Below are positions 6,773-13,071 of a stretch of DNA of 16,451 nt, piece by piece; the first letter of the stretch is position 1; each line of letters begins with the position of its first letter. This DNA is from an uncultured Atopobiaceae bacterium (GTDB lineage Bacteria; Actinomycetota; Coriobacteriia; Coriobacteriales; Atopobiaceae): assembly GCA_947581665.1 (NCBI GenBank), contig CANPVI010000013.1, positions 1 through 16,451 on the forward strand, read 5' to 3'. Position numbers and translations under genes: made by a program. A model generated the notes under the pieces. It saw only the letters and a program-made list of their open reading frames with translations, was not told the DNA's origin and ran no database searches.

Positions 6773-8436
6773 TCACCGATCGCGAACGCCATTGCCCGAT
6801 CTCCTTCATCAGCGCCGGTGAGGAGGCGTGGACCGAGGACATCCTGCGCGCACGCGGGCTCGACGTGGAGGACTTCAGCGATCCATGGCTCTTTCGCCAG
6901 GCGCTCCTCGAGGGGCCCGCAGGGCTTCGCCGCGCGGTGGTGGGGGACACGAGCCCCATCGAGGCGGTGAACGTGGCCGCCGCGGTGGTGCGCGATGGGA
7001 GGGCGCGAAGCGTCTATCTCGTGTCCGAGCATCCTTCGGGCTCGCTTCGCTCGCGTGCGGCCCAGGCGAAGATCACGCGCGTCCTGGAGCCTTGGGAGGT
7101 GGTCGAGGCGCTCGGGCTCGATCTCCCTTCCGTGCACGACCGCTTCGACGAGCGCGCCATGCGCGCCCGTCCGCATGATCCGATATCCCATCCCCTCGAA
7201 GACGAGGGGGAACGGGGGCCATCAGATGACTTCCCGCTCGACGTCGACGAGGTCGCGCATCGCCATCTCTTCCTTCGCTCCCTACCCACCATCGAGGAAG
7301 CCGAGGTCGTCGAGGCTCTCTCACCGTGGGGAGACGATCTCGAGGAACCGGAGCTTGGTCGCGTTGAGGGTGCCCGAGGCTCATCAACCTCCTCAAAACG
7401 CACCGCCGGCGCAACCCGCTCGCACCAAGCTCCGGGCCTCGGGAACGGCGAGGAGGCTTTGCGCAAGCTCCGGCACAAGCCGTTCTCCTCGCGCGTCCAA
7501 GAGGCGCGTGAGAGTCGCCACGATTCGATGGCGGACACCACGCTCCTGCCCACCGTGGGGAGCGGGCACTCGCACGCCCACCTCACGCTCGTGGACCGCG
7601 TCGATGAGGCCAGTGCCTCGCCGAGGCTCGTGCTCGTGAGCGGGCGTGGCGGAGTGGGCAAGAGCGCAATCGCCGCGCTCATGGCCGCCACCGCCGCCTC
7701 CTGGGGCATGGAGGTGGCGCTCGTGGACCTCGACCTCGCGTTCGGGAACCTCTTCGGTTACTTCGGGCTCGAGGGCCCCGCCGACCTCACGCCCCTTGCC
7801 TCCGCGGACCTCGATGTGGAGCTCGAGCGCATGGGACGCCAGGTGGCCGAGCGCCTGACCCTCTTCGGGCCTTGCGCAAAGCCCGAGTTCGCGGAAACGG
7901 TGGCGCCGCGCACCGCCGAGATCCTCGAGCGCCTCTCCGCCACCTTCGACCTCGTGGTGGTGGATGGCGGCACGTCGTGGGGAGACGCGGTGGCCCAGGC
8001 CACGCAGATGTCCTCGCGCCTCCTCGTGTGCTCGGACGAGCGCGCGGGGGCGATCGGGACGCTTTCCCGCGTGGGGTTGCTCGCACAGCGCCTCGGGGTG
8101 GCGCGCACGCGCATCTGCCGCCTCATCAACCGCTGCGACCCGCGGCACCGCGACGAGGGATTCATCAGCCGCGCGGACGCGGGCTTCGAGACGGCGCGCC
8201 AACTCTCGATCTTCGAAGGCGGCATCGAGGTGGGCGAGCTCATGAGCGCGGGGCACGCGTGCGAGCTCGTGGACCTTCCGAACGACTTCTCCGAGAGCGT
8301 GGCGCACCACCTCGCGCTCATCCTCTCCGAGCTCGGAATCCTGCCCGACGATGAACGCGCGAGGAAGGCGGCGGGTGAGAAGGGCCATGGCAAGCGCGCC
8401 GAGGTGTTCCCGTTCTTCAGGGCGCTCGCATCATGA
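6769..8436 (+). CDS. tadZ: TadZ/CpaE-like pilus-localising ATPase
   Basis: TadZ/CpaE proteins are MinD/ParA-like ATPases that place the Tad machine, often at the pole. The 555-residue protein has three parts. Residues 1 to about 120 form a receiver-like domain ending in SVYLVSEHPSGSL and a final EPWEVVEAL helix. About 120-280 is a long charged, Ser/Arg-rich linker with no recognisable fold. About 285-530 is the ATPase. The P-loop GRGGVGKS spans 292-299. The catalytic Lys298 is present, but the signature lysine of the deviant Walker A motif is Arg293. A Walker A' strand (VALVDLDLAFGN) and a Walker B-like strand (LVVVDGG) follow. The ATG at 6769 has GAGGAG upstream and overlaps the cpaB stop by 4 nt. 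The tadA gene overlaps its end in the same way. Confidence 0.9.
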   Translation: MITDRERHCPISFISAGEEAWTEDILRARGLDVEDFSDPWLFRQALLEGPAGLRRAVVGDTSPIEAVNVAAAVVRDGRARSVYLVSEHPSGSLRSRAAQAKITRVLEPWEVVEALGLDLPSVHDRFDERAMRARPHDPISHPLEDEGERGPSDDFPLDVDEVAHRHLFLRSLPTIEEAEVVEALSPWGDDLEEPELGRVEGARGSSTSSKRTAGATRSHQAPGLGNGEEALRKLRHKPFSSRVQEARESRHDSMADTTLLPTVGSGHSHAHLTLVDRVDEASASPRLVLVSGRGGVGKSAIAALMAATAASWGMEVALVDLDLAFGNLFGYFGLEGPADLTPLASADLDVELERMGRQVAERLTLFGPCAKPEFAETVAPRTAEILERLSATFDLVVVDGGTSWGDAVAQATQMSSRLLVCSDERAGAIGTLSRVGLLAQRLGVARTRICRLINRCDPRHRDEGFISRADAGFETARQLSIFEGGIEVGELMSAGHACELVDLPNDFSESVAHHLALILSELGILPDDERARKAAGEKGHGKRAEVFPFFRALAS

Positions 8437-9758
8437 GCCTCCTCGAGCGGGTCATGGCCTCGCAGGCGGAGGTCGACGAGGCGCAATTCCAGCCGAGCAT
8501 GAGGCCGCTTCGCGACCAGCTCAAACGCGACCTCGTCGAGCGCCTCGGCCTGAAGGCCATCGCGGGCGTGGTGGGCTCCGAGAGCGCCGAGCGCTCCCGA
8601 AGCGAGCTCGCCGTGACGCTCGAAGCCCTCCTGAACGAGCACGACTACCCCTTGGTGGCGAACGAGGGGCGATCGCGCCTCATCGACGAGGTGTTGGACG
8701 AGGTCGTGGGGCTCGGGCCCATCCAGCCCCTGCTCGACGATCCAAGCGTCACCGAGGTGATGGTGAACGGCACGAGCTCGCTCTTCTTCGAGCGGGAGGG
8801 ACGCCTGCTCGAAGCCGAGCGCGTGTTCGAGAGCGCGGAGCAGATCCTTCTCGTGGTGGACCGAATCCTCGCGCCTCTCGGGCGACGGCTCGACGAATCG
8901 AGCCCCATCGTGAACGCGCGCCTCGCGAACGGCGATCGCGTGAACGCGGTGATCGCGCCCATCGCCATCGACGGGCCCGTGGTGACGATCCGCAAGTTCT
9001 CCGGACGCATCCATCGTCTCGAGAGCCTCGTGGCCATGGGAACGCTGCCCGCATGGTACGCGCGCCTGCTCTCCCAGGCGGTCACGTGTCGCCAGGACAT
9101 CGCGGTGGCCGGCGGCACGGGCTCGGGGAAGACGACGCTCCTGAACGCCCTCTCGGCTGAGATCAGCCACGCGGAGCGCATCGTCACGATCGAGGATTCG
9201 GCCGAGCTCGCCTTCGACGAGCATCCGCATGTGGTGCGGCTCGAGGCGAGGGACGCCTCCGTGGAGGGTCGCGGCCAGGTCACCATTCGCGATCTCGTGA
9301 CGAACGCGCTTCGCATGCGTCCCGATCGCATCATCGTGGGCGAGGTGCGCGGCGCCGAATGCGTCGACATGCTCCAGGCCATGAACACGGGCCACGACGG
9401 TTCCATGACGACGCTTCACGCCGGCACGGAGGAGGAGGCGATCCTTCGCCTCGTGCTCATGGCGCGTTTCGGGATGGATCTTCCCGCGCAGATCTTGGAG
9501 GAGCAGATCGCCACCGCGCTCGACCTCATCGTGATGAGCAAGCGCTTGGCCTCGGGCGAGCGTCGCGTGACCTCGGCTTCGGCCGTGTCGCGCGCGGCGG
9601 ATGGCAGCGTGGCGCTCTCGCCGATCGTCACCTACGACGAGGAGCGCGACCGGTGGGAGCTCGTGTGCGAGCCACCCTTTGCGCGAGGGGAGGCGCTCGA
9701 GCCGGGAGCGGCCTCGCGCGCATCTTGGAGCGCCACCATTCGAGGGGAGGCCGCGTGA
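8433..9758 (+). CDS. tadA: TadA/CpaF-type secretion ATPase
   Basis: TadA is the cytoplasmic hexameric type II/IV secretion ATPase that drives Flp pilus extension. The 441-residue protein has the N-terminal helical region of CpaF proteins, then the N-domain sequence DDPSVTEVMVNG (about 102-113), which is diagnostic for CpaF/TadA. Next come GRRLDESSPIVNARL and FSGRIHRLESL. The Walker A motif GGTGSGKTT is at 227-235, the Asp-box-like TIEDSAEL follows, and the Walker B region RIIVGEVRGAE is at 299-309. The His-box is NTGHDGSMTTLHA. The start ATG at 8433 overlaps the tadZ stop (ATGA). Its own Shine-Dalgarno sequence is weak, consistent with coupled translation; M8 is an alternative start. The stop shares one base with the tadB ATG. 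Confidence 0.95.
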   Translation: MSLLERVMASQAEVDEAQFQPSMRPLRDQLKRDLVERLGLKAIAGVVGSESAERSRSELAVTLEALLNEHDYPLVANEGRSRLIDEVLDEVVGLGPIQPLLDDPSVTEVMVNGTSSLFFEREGRLLEAERVFESAEQILLVVDRILAPLGRRLDESSPIVNARLANGDRVNAVIAPIAIDGPVVTIRKFSGRIHRLESLVAMGTLPAWYARLLSQAVTCRQDIAVAGGTGSGKTTLLNALSAEISHAERIVTIEDSAELAFDEHPHVVRLEARDASVEGRGQVTIRDLVTNALRMRPDRIIVGEVRGAECVDMLQAMNTGHDGSMTTLHAGTEEEAILRLVLMARFGMDLPAQILEEQIATALDLIVMSKRLASGERRVTSASAVSRAADGSVALSPIVTYDEERDRWELVCEPPFARGEALEPGAASRASWSATIRGEAA

Positions 9759-10681
9759 TGACGTGCGTACTCTGCTGCCTCTTTGCCATGGCGTCGGTGC
9801 GCCTATGCCTCGCGAGTCCCCCGGGGAACGCGCGAGCCTCGAGGGTCCTGCTCCATCGCCGCATCCTCGATCTCTGCGCATGGCTTGGCTCGGCACCGCC
9901 CATATCCGCACTCGCAGCCTCGGAGCCGTGGATTACCTGCGAGGATGCGCTTCGAGAGGAGGCGGCGAAGCGCGAGCTCTACCTTGGGCGCCGCGAAGCC
10001 GCGGGCGCGATGGTCGCGGCGATCGCGGTCGCGAGCCTCGTGTTCGGCTGGCTCGCGGGCTCGCTCCTCGCCACGGTGGTGGCGCTTCCGTTCGGCTTCT
10101 TCGCGGTTCCCGCAATCGCCTCGACGCTTGAGCGAAAGCGCAGGGACGCCATCGCCGCCGTGATGCCCGATCTCTTGCGTTCGCTTTCCTCGAGCCTTGG
10201 GGCTGGCAAGACGCTCACGCAGGCTATCGGCTACGTGGGTTCGCATGCGAAGGGCGACGCGGGACGGGCGTTTCTGAGGGCGAGCCTCGCGGTGCAGTGC
10301 GGCATGTCGGTTTCGGAGGCGCTCGACGAGCTCGAACGCACGCTCGACGCGCCGGGGGTCTCGCTTCTCACGTGCGCGCTCACGGTGTCGCAGCGCACCG
10401 GGGCGCCGCTCGACGATCTCCTCAGGCGTTCCGCGGCGCTCGTGGAAGAGCAGCAGGCCCTCAAGGCCGAGCTCGCCACCAAGACCGCGCAGGTGCGCCT
10501 CTCCGCGCATCTCGTGATGATCCTTCCGGCGGCGCTGGTGGCCTTCCTGGCCCTGCTCACGCCCGACTATCGCCAGGGGCTCTCCAATCCCGTGGGGCTC
10601 GCGTGCCTGCTCATCGCAGTGGTGCTCGACGTGGTGGCGCTGTTCGCGATGCGGCGGATCATGGCGGAGGTGAAGCCATGA
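9758..10681 (+). CDS. tadB: TadB-like inner-membrane platform protein (T2SSF domain)
   Basis: TadB and TadC are polytopic membrane proteins that form the platform on which TadA acts. The 307-residue protein has a short hydrophobic N-terminus (residues 1-20) and a membrane hairpin at about 83-125. The cytoplasmic type II secretion F domain runs from about 136 (MPDLLRSLSSSLGAGKTL) to 265, with the usual GMSVSEALDEL and SQRTGAPLDDLL helices. Two C-terminal membrane segments follow (LVMILPAALVAFLALL and LACLLIAVVLDVVALFA). The open frame reaches upstream into tadA, but the ATG at 9758 (TGATG junction) has GGGAGG 7 nt upstream. A GTG at 9755 is a less well-spaced alternative. Confidence 0.88.
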   Translation: MTCVLCCLFAMASVRLCLASPPGNARASRVLLHRRILDLCAWLGSAPPISALAASEPWITCEDALREEAAKRELYLGRREAAGAMVAAIAVASLVFGWLAGSLLATVVALPFGFFAVPAIASTLERKRRDAIAAVMPDLLRSLSSSLGAGKTLTQAIGYVGSHAKGDAGRAFLRASLAVQCGMSVSEALDELERTLDAPGVSLLTCALTVSQRTGAPLDDLLRRSAALVEEQQALKAELATKTAQVRLSAHLVMILPAALVAFLALLTPDYRQGLSNPVGLACLLIAVVLDVVALFAMRRIMAEVKP

Positions 10682-11331
10682 GCGCCATCTTCGTCCTCAT
10701 CGCCACGCTCTCCGTGGCACTCGCCGCGTGGATTGCCCAAGGTGGGCCGTCTTCTCGGGGAAGAAGGGCGCATCCGCCCGTGCGAGCGCGAAGGATCGCT
10801 CCGAGGCGCCCCCTCCCCCTCCTCGCCGATCTGCCCCTCGTGCGCGAGCTCAAGGCAGAGGGGGAGCGCGAGGGCATGGCACTCACGCAACTCGCGGAGG
10901 TGCCCGAGATGCTCGACATCCTCACCCTCGGGCTTTCCTCGGGGCTTTCCTTCGACGCCTCGCTCACCCTCTATTGCGAGCGCTTCGATACGCCGCTCTC
11001 CGAGCTCATGGACCAGACGCGCCTCTCGTGGTCCATGGGTGTGGCCTCGCGCGCCGAGGCGCTGGCCTCGATGGCGGAGCGCGTGCGCGCCTCTGCGCTC
11101 GAGCGCTTCGCCTCGGCAGTCTCGGAATCGCTCGCCTTCGGCATCCCCCTCACCGACACCCTTGTCCGCCAAGCCTCTGCCATTCGCGCCGACCACAAGC
11201 GCGATGTCGAGGAGGCCATCGAGAAGGTGCCCGTGAAGATGCTCGTCCCCCTCGGGGTCCTCGTCGTACCCGCGATGCTCCTCGCGGTGCTCGGTCCACT
11301 GGTGGCCTCGGCGCTCATTGCCGTGGGCTAG
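10678..11331 (+). CDS. tadC: TadC-like inner-membrane platform protein (T2SSF domain)
   Basis: This is the second platform protein, 217 residues. It has an N-terminal membrane segment (residues 2-19), a basic proline/arginine-rich linker (about 22-50), a T2SSF domain (about 70-185: EVPEMLDILTLGLSSGLSF, then FGIPLTDTLVRQA) and a C-terminal hydrophobic pair (MLVPLGVLVVPAMLLAVLG, then LVASALIAVG). It is shorter than many TadC proteins, mainly in the N-terminal half, though the F domain looks complete. The ATG at 10678 has GGAGG 7 nt upstream and overlaps the tadB stop by 4 nt. A 39-nt gap follows before the pilin gene. Confidence 0.86.
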   Translation: MSAIFVLIATLSVALAAWIAQGGPSSRGRRAHPPVRARRIAPRRPLPLLADLPLVRELKAEGEREGMALTQLAEVPEMLDILTLGLSSGLSFDASLTLYCERFDTPLSELMDQTRLSWSMGVASRAEALASMAERVRASALERFASAVSESLAFGIPLTDTLVRQASAIRADHKRDVEEAIEKVPVKMLVPLGVLVVPAMLLAVLGPLVASALIAVG

Positions 11332-11360
11332 GTGCGCAGTCAATCGAAGCGCGAAGGGAA

Positions 11361-11364
11361 AGGA
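11361..11364 (+). promoter_or_regulatory. Ribosome binding site supporting the long pilin leader
   Basis: AGGA within a purine-rich AAAGGAA run lies 6 nt before the ATG at 11371. No comparable site precedes any later in-frame start, so this site argues that the 76-residue leader is real. Confidence 0.6.
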
Positions 11365-11370
11365 ACCACC

Positions 11371-11727
11371 ATGCAAGCAAAAGCGCAGGTCATCCCCTTT
11401 GATGAAGATCGGATGGCGAGCCAGGGGGTCGTGAGGACGCGCCCTCGCAGGCGCCCCGTACCCCCGGGAGGCGCCGAGGTGATCGTCTTTCGGCCCACGC
11501 GCGCCGAGGCCGGCGAGGAGCCGCCCACCTCCCTGCCTGCCGCCGCTCGGGCGGCCTCGCGAACGTGGCATCGAGCCCTTGTGGGGGAGGAATCGGGCCA
11601 GGGCACGACGGAGTACGCGATCCTCGTCGGCGTGCTCGTGGTGATCGCGATCATGGCCATCCTCATCTTCCGCGACAAGGTGCAGGAGCTCTGGAACGCC
11701 ATCGCCGACGGCATCAACTCGCTGTGA
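11371..11727 (+). CDS. flp: Flp-type major pilin precursor with unusually long leader
   Basis: This is the structural subunit of the Flp pilus. The 118-residue precursor carries the class III prepilin site ESG/QGTTEYAILV: cleavage after Gly76 would leave Glu at +5 and Tyr at +6, as in Flp pilins. The mature part is 42 residues, with a hydrophobic stretch (AILVGVLVVIAIMAILIF) and a short amphipathic tail (RDKVQELWNAIADGINSL), the usual Flp size. The leader is abnormal. At 76 residues it far exceeds the usual 10-25, and it is rich in Arg, Pro and Ala (RPRRRPVPPGG and similar). The ATG at 11371 follows AGGA with good spacing. A GTG at 11332 in the same frame would lengthen it further and lacks a site of its own. 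The stop overlaps the next start by one base (TGATG). Confidence 0.9.
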   Translation: MQAKAQVIPFDEDRMASQGVVRTRPRRRPVPPGGAEVIVFRPTRAEAGEEPPTSLPAAARAASRTWHRALVGEESGQGTTEYAILVGVLVVIAIMAILIFRDKVQELWNAIADGINSL

Positions 11728-12272
11728 TGCGGCGCAGGAGGAGCTGGCTCTTAGCCATGGGAATCTTGGCCGCACTCGGGCTCCTCACCTGGGGCGTCTG
11801 CGCCGGGAGCGTCCCCGAACCCTCGGCGGTGCTCTCCGACGCCACGTCCGAGAGCTCGGGGGATGCATCCGCCGAGCCGGGCGAATCGTCCTCGGCGGGC
11901 GCATTGCTCACGCAGTTGGAGGCGCTTGGCGAGGCAGGTGGGAACGTCGAGGTGGGCGATCGGGCCCTGCAGGCAACCCAGGCCATCGAACGCGTGATGG
12001 GCGAGCTCGGCGAAGCCCACGCCTTCGAGCGCGAGGGCGAGGTGCCGGAGGTGGCCAGCTGGGTCCTCGAGGGGTATCGCGACGGAGGGGCAACGCTCTT
12101 CGAGGCGTCGTACCTCGACTTTCTCGGAAGGGTGTGGGGGTGCGTGGTCGCAGACGCGGGATGGGTCGACGTGTGTTGCGTGCGCGAGGCGGAAAGCGGG
12201 AGCTCGCTCGTGGAGGTGGTGAGGCTCGATGCGCAAACCTGGGAAAGGGCGCTCGCCGAGGATTCTCTTTGA
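11727..12272 (+). CDS. Unrecognised secreted protein between two pilin genes
   Basis: I do not recognise this 181-residue protein. It starts with a basic segment (MRRRRSW) and a hydrophobic stretch to about residue 25, which looks like a signal peptide or membrane anchor. There is no proper lipobox: the WGVC sequence lacks the small residues expected before Cys. The next 30 residues are Ser/Glu/Ala-rich and probably disordered. A helical middle follows (LLTQLEALGEAGG through ATQAIERVMGELGEA). The C-terminal part has Cys139, Cys150 and Cys151 in WGCVVADAGWVDVCCV, which could form a disulfide. The ATG at 11727 overlaps the pilin stop (TGATG), and the gene has no clear Shine-Dalgarno sequence of its own. 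Its 3' end is overlapped by 44 nt by the next pilin. Its position suggests an accessory pilus or minor-pilin role. Confidence 0.72.
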   Translation: MRRRRSWLLAMGILAALGLLTWGVCAGSVPEPSAVLSDATSESSGDASAEPGESSSAGALLTQLEALGEAGGNVEVGDRALQATQAIERVMGELGEAHAFEREGEVPEVASWVLEGYRDGGATLFEASYLDFLGRVWGCVVADAGWVDVCCVREAESGSSLVEVVRLDAQTWERALAEDSL

Positions 12273-12459
12273 GTGCGGCGGCCAGTCCACCGTTGAGTAC
12301 GCGATCGTGCTCGGCGCCTTCCTCGCGATGGTCGTGGCACTCGCGGCGATCGCGCGTGCCGTGGGCTCCGGAGTCGTGGCGAACGAAGCCGTCGAGGCGG
12401 CTTCCCACAGCGCGGGCGAGACCTTCCTCGGCACGCTCCAAGACGCGTTGCTCTACTGA
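12229..12459 (+). CDS. Second Flp/TadE-like small pilin precursor
   Basis: This 76-residue prepilin-like protein has an 18-residue basic leader ending in Gly-Gly, followed by QSTVEYAIVLGAFLAMVVAL. Cleavage before Gln leaves Glu at +5 and Tyr at +6, the Flp signature. The mature 58-residue chain continues with a helical tail ending in LLY. It is likely a minor pilin or alternative Flp subunit processed by the prepilin peptidase. The ATG at 12229 follows GTGAGG and overlaps the upstream gene by 44 nt in another frame. A strong AGGAGG for the next gene begins at its stop codon. It differs from the major pilin in its short leader and longer mature part. Confidence 0.82.
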   Translation: MRKPGKGRSPRILFECGGQSTVEYAIVLGAFLAMVVALAAIARAVGSGVVANEAVEAASHSAGETFLGTLQDALLY

Positions 12460-12464
12460 GGAGG
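12459..12464 (+). promoter_or_regulatory. Strong ribosome binding site deciding the TadE-like start
   Basis: AGGAGG overlaps the preceding stop codon and lies 7 nt before the ATG at 12472 (4 nt before a GTG at 12469). This supports the long Arg-rich N-terminus over the internal ATG at 12577. Confidence 0.65.
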
Positions 12465-12471
12465 TGCCGTG

Positions 12472-13071
12472 ATGCAACGGGGAGGCAGACGTCGGCGCCT
12501 TGGCGGGCGCCGTCCACGCGAGCGAGGCCGTTTCATCGGCTTCGGCCCGGGGATCTGGCGTTTGCGCGGAGAGCGAATGTCGCGCGTCTTTGCGCTCGCA
12601 CGCGGGCAGAGGGGCCAGTCGAGCGTGGAGGCGGGGCTTCTCCTGCCCTCGCTTCTCATCGTCTTCGCCGTGCTTCTCGAGCCGGTGTGCATCCTCTACA
12701 CGCGCTCCGTCATGTGCGCCACCGCGTCCGAGATCTGCCGCGTGCTCGCCACGCGGCGCGGCGACATCACGGATGCGCAGATCGAATCCTTCGCGCGAAG
12801 GCGCCTTGCGGCGGTGCCGGAGACCACGCCCTTCCACGCCGGCGGCGAGGGGGATTGGACGATCACGACCTCCGGCGCCGAGGGAGATGCCGAGGTGGCG
12901 GTAACCATCGTGGGCCACGTGCCGCTCCTTCCGCTCTTTTCGTTCGTTGCCCGTGCGCTTGGCGTCGCCGGCGAGGAGGGCCTCGAGCTCTCCGTGACCT
13001 CGACCGAGACGCTCAGGCCCGAGTGGCTGGAGGGAGGCTACGATGACTGGGTTTCCGTGTGGGACGCGTGA
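12472..13071 (+). CDS. tadE: TadE-like pseudopilin
   Basis: TadE-like proteins are pseudopilins processed like Flp and needed for pilus assembly. The 199-residue product has a 49-residue N-terminus very rich in Arg and Gly, then RG/QSSVEAGLLLPSLLIVFAVL: Glu at +5 and a long hydrophobic helix, with Ala replacing the Tyr of true Flp pilins, as is common in TadE. The extracytoplasmic part (about 85-199) includes a basic segment (RRGDITDAQIESFARRRL) and beta-like strands near the end. The ATG at 12472 has a perfect AGGAGG. An internal ATG at 12577 with GGAG would give a typical 13-residue leader, so both starts may matter. The next gene starts inside its 3' end (29-nt overlap). Confidence 0.82.
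   Translation: MQRGGRRRRLGGRRPRERGRFIGFGPGIWRLRGERMSRVFALARGQRGQSSVEAGLLLPSLLIVFAVLLEPVCILYTRSVMCATASEICRVLATRRGDITDAQIESFARRRLAAVPETTPFHAGGEGDWTITTSGAEGDAEVAVTIVGHVPLLPLFSFVARALGVAGEEGLELSVTSTETLRPEWLEGGYDDWVSVWDA

Noticed and set aside
9359..9757. Fusion or frameshift between tadA and tadB suggested by a continuous frame
   Set aside because: The upstream part of that frame is Arg/His-rich shadow sequence within tadA. TadA is complete with its stop at 9758, and tadB has its own GGGAGG and ATG.
10567..11775. 402-codon minus-strand open frame opposite tadC and flp
   Set aside because: The translation is low-complexity His/Gly/Arg-rich and overlaps recognisable TadC and Flp genes on the other strand.
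11790..11815. Lipoprotein signal in the secreted protein at 11727
   Set aside because: The Cys after the hydrophobic stretch is preceded by Trp-Gly-Val, which does not match a lipobox, so an ordinary signal peptide or anchor is more likely.
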